Source: Streptomyces justiciae (GTDB lineage: Bacteria; Actinomycetota; Actinomycetes; Streptomycetales; Streptomycetaceae). Taken from it: 64,000 nt of DNA. Positions 17,271 to 25,175 of this stretch are shown here, piece by piece. The stretch is from the NCBI RefSeq assembly GCF_015163075.1, contig NZ_JADDXU010000007.1, positions 62,001-126,000 of the forward strand. The letters are read 5' to 3'. A program made the translations under genes and the position numbers. Below the pieces are notes generated by a model. It worked only from the letters and a program-made list of their open reading frames with translations. It did not search any database and had not been told where the DNA came from. How positions within the stretch are numbered: position 1 is the first letter of the stretch; the number at the start of each line of letters is the position of its first letter.

Positions 17271-18539
17271 ATGACCCCTACGGCGCCCACGGCCCCGCCG
17301 GTTCCCGATGTGTTCGATCCCCGCCGGTACGCGGCCGGAGTGCCGTACGACGCGTATCGCGTCCTGCGCGACCACCACCCCGTGGCCTGGCAGGAGGAGC
17401 CCGAGGTGCTGGACTGGCCGGCCGGGCCGGGATTCTGGGCGGTGACCCGGCACGTGGACGTGGTGCGGGTGCTCAAGGACCCGGCGGCGTACTCCTCCTG
17501 TCTCGGCGCCACGCAGATCCGCGATCCCGATCCGGCCGATCTGCCGTTCATCCGGCGCATGATGCTCAATCAGGATCCGCCGCAGCACGGGCGGTTGAGG
17601 CGTCTGGTCAGCCGGGCGTTCACCCCCGCGCGCATCGCCCGCTTCACCGAGGTCGCCGAGGAGCGGGCCCGCACCCTGTTCGCCCACGCCCTGGAGACGG
17701 CCCGGGCCACGGACGGCACCGTCGACCTCGTCGCCGCGGTCACCGACGACTACGCCCTGCTCAACCTCGCCGACCTGCTCGGCGTCCCGGAACAGGACCG
17801 CGGCCTGCTGCTCCACTGGACGCGGCGGGTCATCGGCTATCAGGACCCCGACGAGGCGGGCACCCCGGTGCGCGACGCGGCGGGCCGGCCGGTGAACCCG
17901 CGCTCCCCCGCGATGCTCCAGGACATGTTCGCGTACGCCCGCCAACTGGCCGCGCACAAGCGCCGGCACCCGGCGGACGACGTCATGACCACCCTCGCCG
18001 AGGACACCGAACTCGCCGACGCCGAGCTGGAGATGTTCTTCTTCCTGCTCAACGTCGCGGGCAACGACACCGTCCGCAGCGCGGCCCCCGGCGGACTGCT
18101 GGCGCTCGCGGACCACCCGGAGTCGTACGAACGACTCCGCACCGGCGGCATCCAACTCACCACCGCCGTCGACGAGTTGCTGCGCTGGCATCCGCCGGTC
18201 CTCAGCTTCCGGCGCACCGCCGTACGGGACACCGAGCTGGCGGGGAAGCGCATTCGGGCCGGGGACAAAGTGGTCGTCTTCCACGCCTCCGCCAACCGGG
18301 ACGAGCGGGTCTTCGACGCCCCCGACCGGCTGGACCTGTCCCGTACGCCGAACCCGCACGTGGCTTTTGGCGACGGCCCGCACGTCTGCCTGGGTGCCCA
18401 CTTCGCCCGGCTTCAACTCCGGGTGCTGTACGCGGAGGCGCTGCGCACGCTGCCGGTCCTGCGGACGGCGGGACCGGCCCGGCGGCTGGTGTCGAACTTC
18501 ATCAACGGGCTCAAGTCCCTGCCGGTCCAGGTCACTTGA
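17271..18539 (+). CDS. Cytochrome P450 (CYP124/125/142-like)
   Basis: A 422-aa soluble actinobacterial P450. The heme-binding loop is FGDGPHVCLG, with the thiolate Cys at about residue 373. The I-helix reads NVAGNDTVRSA, an AGxDT form with Asn before the acidic residue. The ExxR motif is in VDELLRWHPP region, followed by FRRTAVRDTELAGKRIRAG. The N-terminal FDPRRYAAGVPYDAYRVLRD and GFWAVTRHVDVVRVLKDP segments resemble the CYP124/125/142 group, which oxidises terminal methyls of branched lipids or sterol side chains. The substrate is inferred only from this. Its stop is six bases from the convergent DUF89 gene. Confidence 0.88.
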   Translation: MTPTAPTAPPVPDVFDPRRYAAGVPYDAYRVLRDHHPVAWQEEPEVLDWPAGPGFWAVTRHVDVVRVLKDPAAYSSCLGATQIRDPDPADLPFIRRMMLNQDPPQHGRLRRLVSRAFTPARIARFTEVAEERARTLFAHALETARATDGTVDLVAAVTDDYALLNLADLLGVPEQDRGLLLHWTRRVIGYQDPDEAGTPVRDAAGRPVNPRSPAMLQDMFAYARQLAAHKRRHPADDVMTTLAEDTELADAELEMFFFLLNVAGNDTVRSAAPGGLLALADHPESYERLRTGGIQLTTAVDELLRWHPPVLSFRRTAVRDTELAGKRIRAGDKVVVFHASANRDERVFDAPDRLDLSRTPNPHVAFGDGPHVCLGAHFARLQLRVLYAEALRTLPVLRTAGPARRLVSNFINGLKSLPVQVT

Positions 18540-18545
18540 GGTGGG

Positions 18546-19760
18546 TCACCGCTGCCGTACCTGGATGAGCGCGTGCGTTCCCCCGGTCCGCCAGCGCTGC
18601 CCCTCCGCCGCCACCAGGGCGGCCTCCGTGGCGGGCGTGAGGCCGGTGATCACGTCGGACTTCAGGGTGCGCAGGGCCACCACCGGGCCCGGGAAGTGGG
18701 CGGTGACGTCGGCGAAGGGTGTGGTCGGCGGCCAGCGCCGATCGCCCACCAGGCGGCGGTAGTTGAGGTCGCCCTTGAGGACGGTCAGGGTGGCGTCGGC
18801 GAGTTCGGCGCGCAGGTCGTCGGGCATGGCCTCGTACGGCAGCGGGGCGCAGGAGAACGGGTGGGCGCGGACGGTGAGGCGGCCGTCCGCCATCGCCGCC
18901 CAGAGCTCCCGACCGTACCCGGCGGCCGCACCCTGGGCACGGGTCAGCCGGCGCAGGGCGTCGACCACGTCGGCGGTCGTGGCGTCGGAGACGTAGTACG
19001 GGTGGGGCTTGACGTGCAGGACCGCCCGCCGGACCCGGCCCTGGGCGAGGAGATGGGCGATGAGGAGCAGGTCGGGGACGAGTTCGCGGCCCGCGTTGTC
19101 GGCGACGAGGCACAGGGTCTCCGCGCCGTCGAGGAGCGACCAGAGGGCTGCGCTGTCGTCGGCGACCAGTGCGGGGACGGCGGCACGGGCCTCGGCGCCC
19201 TCGTCGGACAGCCGGAAGCCGAGGTCGGCGCGGTTGCCCCACAGGGAGCCGTGGAGCAGGGCCTCGGCCTGTTCGTCCACCGGCCGGTCCGCGAGGTCAT
19301 CGAGCGCGGCCAACTCCTCGTCGGTCTCCGGGGATTCGAGCTCCGCGAGCTTGAAGGGGCGGAAGGGGTCGATGCCTTGCCAGGGGCCGGGGCCGAAGTA
19401 GCCCACGGCGTCGAGGAGTCGGCGATAGAACCAGCTCTCGGACCACAGCCAGGGGATGTCGAACCAGGACCGCCCGGTGTGCTCGTCCATCCCCCAGTCC
19501 GCCCAGAGGTCACGGCCGGGGGCGTCGGCGGGGAGCGGCTCGATCACGCCCTTCGTGCAGTTCTCCAGGAGCGCGTCGAGGGCGCGGTGCTGGTCCGGAC
19601 CGTAGGGAAAGGCCTCCCGCACCTGCCCCACGATCGCGGGATGCCGCTCGGCGAGCACGCTGTACGGGAACGAGCCGGGCTCGTCGGCGAGGAGCACGGG
19701 AGCCGGTGCGGGCGGGGACGGAACGGACGGCTCGGGCGGGGTGTGGGGCATGGGCGTCAC
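18546..19760 (-). CDS. Damage-control phosphatase ARMT1-like (DUF89) protein
   Basis: A 404-aa protein with a Pro-rich N-terminus and then the DUF89 core. Diagnostic pieces are SLWGNRADLGF, LVADNAGRELVPDLLLIAHL (metal-binding Asp and Asn), VLHVKPHPYYVSDATTAD and LTVLKGDLNYRRLVGDRRWP. DUF89 proteins are metal-dependent phosphatases that act on reactive sugar phosphates or over-oxidised metabolites. The exact substrate is unknown. A GTG at 19760 with AGGGGCGG upstream is used; an ATG nine bases further in (19751) is equally possible. It lies 13 bp downstream of the cprB stop on the same strand and may be cotranscribed with it. Confidence 0.85.
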   Translation of the reverse strand: MTPMPHTPPEPSVPSPPAPAPVLLADEPGSFPYSVLAERHPAIVGQVREAFPYGPDQHRALDALLENCTKGVIEPLPADAPGRDLWADWGMDEHTGRSWFDIPWLWSESWFYRRLLDAVGYFGPGPWQGIDPFRPFKLAELESPETDEELAALDDLADRPVDEQAEALLHGSLWGNRADLGFRLSDEGAEARAAVPALVADDSAALWSLLDGAETLCLVADNAGRELVPDLLLIAHLLAQGRVRRAVLHVKPHPYYVSDATTADVVDALRRLTRAQGAAAGYGRELWAAMADGRLTVRAHPFSCAPLPYEAMPDDLRAELADATLTVLKGDLNYRRLVGDRRWPPTTPFADVTAHFPGPVVALRTLKSDVITGLTPATEAALVAAEGQRWRTGGTHALIQVRQR

Positions 19761-19773
19761 CGTACCGCCCCTG

Positions 19774-20421
19774 TCAGGGGATTCTGATCTCCCGCTCCAG
19801 CTGGGTAGCGAGGCTCAGATAGCGGGCGCGGCGGGGCACCGGCACCATGCCGCGGATCAGGAGGTGCCACAGCTCGGCCAGCCGGCGCGGCTGCCGGGTG
19901 ACGGGTTCCAGGGAACGGCCGACGACCCGGGTGCCGACGAGGGAGCAGACCAGGGAGTGAGCTGCGGCTTCGACATCGATGTCCGGATGGAGGTCGGCGT
20001 CCTTGACGGCGCCGAGGAGTTTGCGGGTGGTGATGTCGAGCCATTCCTCGAAAGGGTGCGTGAGCGGCGGCGGTACGTCGAGTCCGCCGGTGGCCAGCCG
20101 GAGTCCGGCCCTGGGGACGGGGCCTTCGACGGACAGTCGCGCGATCCCGAAGGTGGTGCGGATCAGGGCTTCGAGATGGGAATGGCCGCGGCTGTCCATA
20201 TCCGCCGCCACCCGGCGCAGGGTTCTGGACTGAAGCTCCAGAATGGCGTGAGCGAGATCCTGTTTCGCCGCGAAGTGGAAGTAGAGGGCACCCTTGGTGA
20301 CTTGGGCGTGCTCGACGATGTCGCTCAGACTGGTCGACTCGTAACCCTGCCGGTCGAACAGGTCCGCGGCGGCCGCGATGATCGCCGATCGGGTCTGCTC
20401 GGCGCGTAACTGCCTAGCCAT
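19774..20421 (-). CDS. cprB: TetR-family gamma-butyrolactone-receptor homologue CprB
   Basis: A 215-aa TetR regulator of the ArpA/ScbR receptor group. The N-terminal HTH reads IAAAADLFDRQGYESTSLSD then VTKGALYFHFAAKQDLAHAI, and the ligand-domain phrase GPVPRAGLRLAT with GTRVVG follow. The overall text is very close to S. coelicolor CprB as I remember it, and the nearby geosmin synthase matches that neighbourhood. These proteins repress genes for morphology and secondary metabolism. ATG 20421 has AGGAGAG upstream. Leu 5 is TTA (20407-20409), so it is probably bldA-dependent. A candidate operator lies about 40 bp upstream. Confidence 0.9.
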   Translation of the reverse strand: MARQLRAEQTRSAIIAAAADLFDRQGYESTSLSDIVEHAQVTKGALYFHFAAKQDLAHAILELQSRTLRRVAADMDSRGHSHLEALIRTTFGIARLSVEGPVPRAGLRLATGGLDVPPPLTHPFEEWLDITTRKLLGAVKDADLHPDIDVEAAAHSLVCSLVGTRVVGRSLEPVTRQPRRLAELWHLLIRGMVPVPRRARYLSLATQLEREIRIP

Positions 20422-20459
20422 CGATGGGACTCTCCTGGGGGCGAGAGAGCAGGACCCGA

Positions 20460-20484
20460 AAAGAACAGGCCATGCCGTTTGTTT
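20460..20484 (-). promoter_or_regulatory. Candidate autoregulatory operator of cprB
   Basis: The 25 bases form an imperfect palindrome; on the plus strand the outer arms are AAAGAACAGGC and GCCGTTTGTTT around CAT. The half-sites match at about eight positions each (AAA, AA, GGC / GCC, TT, TTT). The size and quality resemble the 22-bp autoregulatory elements of gamma-butyrolactone receptors, and it lies 39-63 bp upstream of the cprB start. This is a pattern-based guess, not a match to a verified site. Confidence 0.35.
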
Positions 20485-20628
20485 CTTACTCCCCGTACAC
20501 GATATCTCACCGTACGACGGCCATTCGAGGGCACCCCAATTCCCTTCAGTCTTCAGACCTCCCACAACTTATTCACCGCTTGCGTGTAGGACGCAATGGA
20601 CGTTTATAAAACCGGTCGCTCAGTACAG

Positions 20629-20674
20629 AAAAAGGCGGGCCGACCGGTGCCCCATCCGCACCGGTCGGCCCGCC
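20629..20674 (-). terminator. Rho-independent terminator of the subtilase gene
   Basis: A perfect 17-bp stem, GGCGGGCCGACCGGTGC at 20634-20650 with its complement at 20658-20674, and a 7-nt loop CCCATCC. On the minus strand it is followed by five T (20633-20629). It begins 18 bp after the subtilase stop codon and also insulates that gene from cprB. Confidence 0.9.
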
Positions 20675-20691
20675 CGTTCGGCGGGAGTGAC

Positions 20692-22497
20692 TCAGAAAGT
20701 CAGCTTCCAGCTGTTGAGCGTGCCCGTGTCCTGGGCCGCGGTGTCCTGGACGCGCAGCTTCCAGGTGCCGTTGGCCGTCTCGCTCGAAGCGTCCACGGTG
20801 TAGGTGGTGTTGACGTTGTCCGCGGAGTCCGAGGAGCTGGCGGACTTCAGGGCGTAGACCGTGCCGTCCGGGGCGACGAGGCTGATCACCAGGTCACCGC
20901 GGTAGGTGTGGGTGATGTCGACGGCGACCTTGAGGGCCGAAGGGGCGTTGCCGGTACGGCCGCTGACCGTGATGGCGGACTCGATCGCCGAGCTGTTGTC
21001 CGGGATGGCGACGGCGGAGGTGCTGGAGTACGTCGTCCCCGTCGTCGTACCGCCACCGCTGACGGCGGCCACGGTCTTCGCGGCGTCCGCGAGGCCGGCG
21101 CCGCAGCCGCCCGAGCAAGCGCCGGGCAGGGCGCGGGCGTTGGTCTTGATGGCCGACTCGATCTGGGCCGGGGTCAGCGAGGAGTTGGCCGACTTCAGCA
21201 GCGCGGCGAGGCCCGCGATGTGCGGGGTGGCCATGCTGGTGCCCTGGTAGTAGGCGTAGTTCTCGGTCGACGGCGTCTTGGTGCCGGAGTTCAGCGTGGA
21301 CAGGATGCCGTTGGCGGTACCGGTGCTGGTCTGGCCGCCGGGGGCCGAGATGTCCACCAGGGAGCCGTAGTTGGAGTACGAGGCCTTCGCGCCGGTCCGG
21401 TTGGTGGCGGCCACGGATATGACGTTGTTGCAGTTGCCCGGCGAGTGGTTCGCGACGTTGTCGTTGTCGTTGCCCGCGGCGACGGCGATGGTCGTACCGC
21501 GGTTCACGGCGGCGGTGATGGCGCTCTGGGTCGCGCTGGTGCAGGCACCGTCGCCGCCCAGGCTCATGTTGATGACCTTGGCGACGTTGGCGTTGGCGGG
21601 CACACCCGAGACGGTGCCGCCGGACGCCCAGGTGATGGCGTCGATGATGTCGGAGTCGTAGCCGCCGCACTTGCCGAGCACACGCAGCGGGGAGATCTTC
21701 GCGCCGTAGGCGATGCCGGCGATGCCCTTGCTGTTGTTGGTGACCGCGGCGATGGTGCCGGCCACGTGGGTGCCGTGCCAGGAGGAGTTGGACGCCGGGA
21801 TGCCGGAGCCGCACTCGTTGGCCGCGTAGTAGTCGCCCGGGTCGGCCGGGTTGGAGTCGCGGCCGTCGCCGTCCACCGAGACCGCGGTGTCGGAGATGAA
21901 GTCGTAGCCGGCGACGATGTTCGCGGCGAGGTCGGTGTGGGCGACGTAGCCGGTGTCGATGACGGCGACGGTCACGCCGGAGCCGGTCGCGGTGGACCAA
22001 GCGCCGGGGACGTTCATGCCGGCCGTGGCCTCGAACAGGTCCCACTGCTTGGCGTACTCGGTGTCGTTCGGGTCGGCCTGCGGCTTGTTCAGGCGGTCCG
22101 GTACGACGTAGGCGACCTGCGGGTCGGCCTTGTACTCGGCCACGACGTCGGCGACGTCCGCGCGGGTGGCATCGGCGCCCAGGTCGACCAGGGCGGCACC
22201 GGTGCCGAGGCGGCGCTGGAAGTCGACGTCCTCGCCGGCCTCCTTGCCCTTGGCGGTGGCGTCGGCCTCGGCGGCCTTGTTCGACTTCGCCTCGGTGGCA
22301 CCGGACTTGTAGCCGACGATGAGCCGCTCGGCGGTGACTCCGGGGGCGGCCTCGGTCTGGGCGGTGGGCACGGCGGCTGCCTTCGGGGCGGCGGCTTCCT
22401 GGGCCGTGGCCACCGTGGCGGTGGCCGCCGTGAACAGCGCGGCCGAGACCGCGGCGACGGAGATCATCTTCCGTCGGGGGGAGGGCGAGGTACGCAA
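20692..22497 (-). CDS. Secreted S8 family serine protease with P-domain
   Basis: A 601-aa preproenzyme. It has a signal peptide (MRTSPSPRRKMISVAAVSAA, cleavage near ATAQ), an I9-type propeptide (ERLIVGYKSGATEAK) and a subtilisin domain with Asp 181 (VIDTGY), His 241 (SSWHGTHVAG) and Ser 421 (QGTSMATPHIAG). A C-terminal proprotein-convertase P-domain runs from about 495 to the end, with FHTHTYRGDL-like text DITHTYRGDLVISLVAPDG. I chose TTG 22497 because AAAGG lies eight bases upstream and it leaves a normal basic N-terminus; an internal ATG, ten codons on, is the alternative. It is an extracellular endoprotease, terminated by a strong hairpin and divergent from an LPMO gene. Confidence 0.9.
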   Translation of the reverse strand: MRTSPSPRRKMISVAAVSAALFTAATATVATAQEAAAPKAAAVPTAQTEAAPGVTAERLIVGYKSGATEAKSNKAAEADATAKGKEAGEDVDFQRRLGTGAALVDLGADATRADVADVVAEYKADPQVAYVVPDRLNKPQADPNDTEYAKQWDLFEATAGMNVPGAWSTATGSGVTVAVIDTGYVAHTDLAANIVAGYDFISDTAVSVDGDGRDSNPADPGDYYAANECGSGIPASNSSWHGTHVAGTIAAVTNNSKGIAGIAYGAKISPLRVLGKCGGYDSDIIDAITWASGGTVSGVPANANVAKVINMSLGGDGACTSATQSAITAAVNRGTTIAVAAGNDNDNVANHSPGNCNNVISVAATNRTGAKASYSNYGSLVDISAPGGQTSTGTANGILSTLNSGTKTPSTENYAYYQGTSMATPHIAGLAALLKSANSSLTPAQIESAIKTNARALPGACSGGCGAGLADAAKTVAAVSGGGTTTGTTYSSTSAVAIPDNSSAIESAITVSGRTGNAPSALKVAVDITHTYRGDLVISLVAPDGTVYALKSASSSDSADNVNTTYTVDASSETANGTWKLRVQDTAAQDTGTLNSWKLTF

Positions 22498-22867
22498 GGG
22501 CTTTGCCTTTCGTGGCCGTACTCCGGGCAGCGCGGAGCAGCGGGGGGATCGCTTCGTCGGTGAAGCGGCGGGGGGTGGGTCGAAAAGCGGCGTGGGACCG
22601 GCCGAGCGCCAGCGGACCAGGGAGGGGGTTACCTGTGGGTCGGCTGTGGCCTGAACGATAGGCAAAGGGCTGGTCATGTGAATACAGGGGAAACCCTCGA
22701 TCCGGCCGGAAACCCACCCTCGCCGTCCGGGAGTTGGGGGCCGATGCACCCTTTTGCGGCCGATGTCCCCCACATTCGCAGCCACCGCCCGCGGTGAACG
22801 CGCCGGGGCCGGTTTCCGTACTGCACGGGAGCAAACCGTTCCCGCGCCGGCCGAGGAGACGTTCCGG
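22498..22867. promoter_or_regulatory. Intergenic region between divergent subtilase and LPMO genes
   Basis: These 370 bp hold no convincing gene. Both neighbouring genes read away from it, so both promoters must lie here. It is less GC-rich around 22660-22690. I did not find a clear repressor palindrome or a hairpin. Since both products are secreted hydrolytic enzymes, shared control is plausible but not shown. Confidence 0.6.
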
Positions 22868-23788
22868 ATGTCCCGGATGACCGCATACCGCATCGCCGCC
22901 CTGACGGTCGTGGCACCGCTCCTGGCCACCGTCTGGGCGGCCGCCCCGGCACAGGCGCACGGCGCGCCGACCGATCCGGTGAGCCGGGTGTACGCCTGCT
23001 CCCCCGAGGGCGGCGACCGGGCGCAGTCCACGGCCTGCCGGGCCGCCGTCGCCGCGAACGGGGCGCCCTTCACGGCCTGGGACAACCTGCGTGTCGCGAA
23101 CGTGAACGGCCGCGACCGGCAGACCGTCCCCGACGGCGAGCTGTGCAGCGGTGGCCTGCCCGCCTACAAGGGCCTCGACCTGGCCCGCGCGGACTGGCCC
23201 TCCACGCATCTGACGCCGGGCGCGACGCTGACGATGAAGTACGCCTCGACGATCCCGCACACGGGAAGCTTCAAGCTCTACCTCACCAAGCCCGGCTACG
23301 ACCCGACGAAGCCGCTCACTTGGTCCGACCTGCCCGAGCGGCCGTTCGCCACGGTCAAGGACCCGGCGCTGACGGGCGGCGCGTACCGCCTCCGCGCGAC
23401 GCTGCCGTCGGACCGTACGGGCCGCCATGTGCTCTACACGATCTGGCAGAACACGAGCACGCCGGACACGTACTACTCGTGCTCGGACGTGGTGTTCCCG
23501 GCGGCGAAGGACAAGGCCGAGCAGAGCGCGAGGCCGACGCCGTCGCCTTCGGCATCGGCTTCGGCCTCGAAGTCGGCTTCGAGTGGCGCCGCGAAGGCCC
23601 GTACGACCAAGAGCCCGACGCCGAGCGCCGAGCCCCGTACGACGGCCTCGGGCGCCGGCACCGCACCGGTGGCCGCCACGGAAACCTCTGATGCGGGACC
23701 GTCCGCTCCCATGGTGGCGGGCGGCGCCGCCGCGGTGCTGGTGCTCACCGGGGGCGCCGCCCTGGCGCTGCGTCTGCGTCGACGCTGA
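22868..23788 (+). CDS. AA10 lytic polysaccharide monooxygenase, membrane-anchored
   Basis: A 306-aa secreted protein. The signal peptide ends APAQA|HGAP, placing His 31 at the mature N-terminus, which is the first ligand of the copper histidine brace. The second ligand is in STIPHTGSFKLYL. The core has the AA10 text (DPVSRVYACSPEGGD, YYSCSDVVF) and Cys pairs. Residues 215-275 are a Ser/Pro/Ala linker, and the end is a membrane helix (APMVAGGAAAVLVLTGGAAL) with RLRRR. There is no LPxTG, so a simple C-terminal membrane anchor is likely. It oxidatively cleaves chitin or cellulose chains; which one is not clear. GAGGAG precedes ATG 22868. Confidence 0.9.
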   Translation: MSRMTAYRIAALTVVAPLLATVWAAAPAQAHGAPTDPVSRVYACSPEGGDRAQSTACRAAVAANGAPFTAWDNLRVANVNGRDRQTVPDGELCSGGLPAYKGLDLARADWPSTHLTPGATLTMKYASTIPHTGSFKLYLTKPGYDPTKPLTWSDLPERPFATVKDPALTGGAYRLRATLPSDRTGRHVLYTIWQNTSTPDTYYSCSDVVFPAAKDKAEQSARPTPSPSASASASKSASSGAAKARTTKSPTPSAEPRTTASGAGTAPVAATETSDAGPSAPMVAGGAAAVLVLTGGAALALRLRRR

Positions 23789-23806
23789 ACGCCGGTCGTA
23801 CGAGGG

Positions 23807-24460
23807 TCAGTTGACGAACACCGCAGCACCGTCGGAGGTGCTGACCGGGGCGTACTTCGCGGTCCAGAAGCCGCTGCTCGGGCAGAGCGAGGAGCCGGAG
23901 CTCCTGGTGAACTGCTGGTTGGTGAACTGGATGCTGTTGTCGGCGTTGGCGGCCGTGCCGGCGAGGCTGCCGTTCGTCGCCTGGTAGACGCAGGTGACGC
24001 TGCCGAGCAGGGTCCTGAGGACGACGGTGGTCTGGATGGCGCCGGCGCTGCCCGGGGTCACGGTGACGGTGCCGTCGGAGGCCACGGTGGTGGTGTACGC
24101 CAGGTTGTTGACCGTGACGCTGGTGACGCCGGTGACGCCCACGTTGTTCGAGGTGCAGTTGCTGAAGGTGTGCCCGGTGAGGGTCTCGGAGGCGGTTCCG
24201 GGAGCGGTCGGGTTGCTGTCGACCGTCGCGGTGAACTGCGAGGTCGTGCAGGTGATGCCGGTGCTGCCGGTCGCGCTGGAGTAGAGCGTCGCGGTGGTGC
24301 CGTCGGCCAGCGACGCGGTGACCGTGGAGTTGGTGGCGACGGCGTCGCCGCCCGCGGAGCCGGTGGTCAGGACGTTGTCGGCGGCCGACGCGGGGCTCAC
24401 GCCCGACAGGGCGAAGGCGGCGACGGCGGCGGTGAGGGTGAGCAGGGAACGCGTACGCAT
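23807..24460 (-). CDS. Small secreted beta-rich protein of unknown function
   Basis: A 217-aa protein with a Sec signal peptide (MRTRSLLTLTAAVAAFALSG, cleavage after SPASA). The mature part is rich in Thr, Ser, Val, Gly and Asn, with four cysteines (ITCTTSQF, FSNCTSNN, VTCVYQAT, SSLCPSSG) that could form two disulfides. Such composition suggests an all-beta extracellular protein. No catalytic motif or repeat is visible. AGAGG lies before ATG 24460. Its upstream region contains an unusual G-rich repeat on the opposite strand. It is convergent with the LPMO gene, 18 bp apart. Confidence 0.75.
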   Translation of the reverse strand: MRTRSLLTLTAAVAAFALSGVSPASAADNVLTTGSAGGDAVATNSTVTASLADGTTATLYSSATGSTGITCTTSQFTATVDSNPTAPGTASETLTGHTFSNCTSNNVGVTGVTSVTVNNLAYTTTVASDGTVTVTPGSAGAIQTTVVLRTLLGSVTCVYQATNGSLAGTAANADNSIQFTNQQFTRSSGSSLCPSSGFWTAKYAPVSTSDGAAVFVN

Positions 24461-24483
24461 GCGGGGATGCCTCTTTTCCGAGG

Positions 24484-24572
24484 TGAGGGGGGTTGAGGGT
24501 TGTGGGGGGTTGAGGGTTGTGGGGGGTTAAGGGGTTGGGGGGTAAAGGGGGTTGGGGGTCTCCGGTGGGTTT
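24484..24572 (+). repeat. G-rich tandem repeat with G-quadruplex potential
   Basis: The plus strand is a run of G-tracts in a 17-18-bp rhythm: GGGGGGTTGAGGGTTGT occurs twice in succession, followed by GGGGGGTTAAGGGGTT and further GGGG tracts. More than eight tracts of three to six G occur within 90 bp. It lies 24-112 bp upstream of the start of the secreted-protein gene, so it would be transcribed as C-rich RNA in that gene's leader, or lie within its promoter. Confidence 0.8.
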
Positions 24573-24890
24573 CCGGGTGGGGGGTGTGGACGCGGCGCGG
24601 CGTCCGCCGGCGTCGGCCCGTGACGCCTTCTCCGTACGTCACGGACCGACGACGGCAGCCGACCGGTCACCGGCCGGGGAACGTGGGGTGATCCCCGGCC
24701 GGGCCGGGCGGGAGGCGGCGACCCGGCACGGACCAGGGGGGAAGCGACCGTGCGGGTGCCAGGGGGAGGAGACGGGCACGGGGGGTGCCCGGAGACGGAC
24801 AGGACGTCCGGGAGGCGCGGGCAGTGCCGCGCGGTGGATCCGGCGCCACGGATCCGGGTCGAGCCAGGGCAAGTTGTAGACCTGATGCTC

Positions 24891-24932
24891 AGTCAACGTC
24901 AAGCAGTGGAAGGCCAGTTGACGGACAGTCAA
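24891..24932. promoter_or_regulatory. Cluster of four GTCAA/TTGAC elements
   Basis: AGTCAA (24891-24896), CGTCAA (24897-24902), TTGACG (24918-24923) and GTCAA (24928-24932) lie within 42 bp. CGTCAA and TTGACG are an inverted pair with a 15-base spacer, and TTGAC/GTCAA is another with five. The cluster is about 75 bp upstream of the likely -35 of the DUF6230 gene, where an activator could bind. Confidence 0.35.
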
Positions 24933-25005
24933 ATAGTGGCGCGGCGCCTCAGCATGCTTCGCCCCACAGGCGGGTCACAACCAACACCCTTTTTTCACAA
25001 CTCCC

Positions 25006-25035
25006 TTGACCCTTAAATGTAACCACCGGTAACTT
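25006..25035 (+). promoter_or_regulatory. Candidate vegetative promoter of the DUF6230-DUF6114 operon
   Basis: TTGACC at 25006-25011 and TAACTT at 25030-25035 are separated by 18 bp in an unusually AT-rich patch, about 140 bp before the DUF6230 start. The layout suits an HrdB-type promoter. The leader would then be about 130 nt long. Confidence 0.5.
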
Positions 25036-25175
25036 CCTCGGCGGCTACTGCGGAGTACGAGAAAGCCCTTGCAGCCGCCGGGAGTTGCGAGGGGTCGCGC
25101 GCCGCCTGCGCTGTCCGCGCCAGGACAACGTGCCATTTGATGCCAGACCGCACTGTCTATGCCCTGGGAGCACAC

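Larger units (their letters stand above)
24461..25175. other. 715-bp region without a convincing gene, between divergent genes
   Basis: It holds the G-rich repeat (24484-24572), a stretch of ordinary GC-rich sequence (24580-24880), a cluster of GTCAA/TTGAC motifs (24891-24932) and an AT-richer promoter zone (24960-25040). Open frames here are short, lack ribosome binding sites and have no recognisable content. Confidence 0.6.

Noticed and set aside
20596..22563. Long open frame antisense to the subtilase gene
   Set aside because: It lies wholly opposite a clearly coding, motif-complete protease and is built from Gly/Val/Arg; it is a by-product of high third-position GC.
24639..24932. 97-codon minus-strand frame in the intergenic region
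   Set aside because: Pro/Arg-rich, no ribosome binding site, no recognisable domain, and it runs through the GTCAA cluster.
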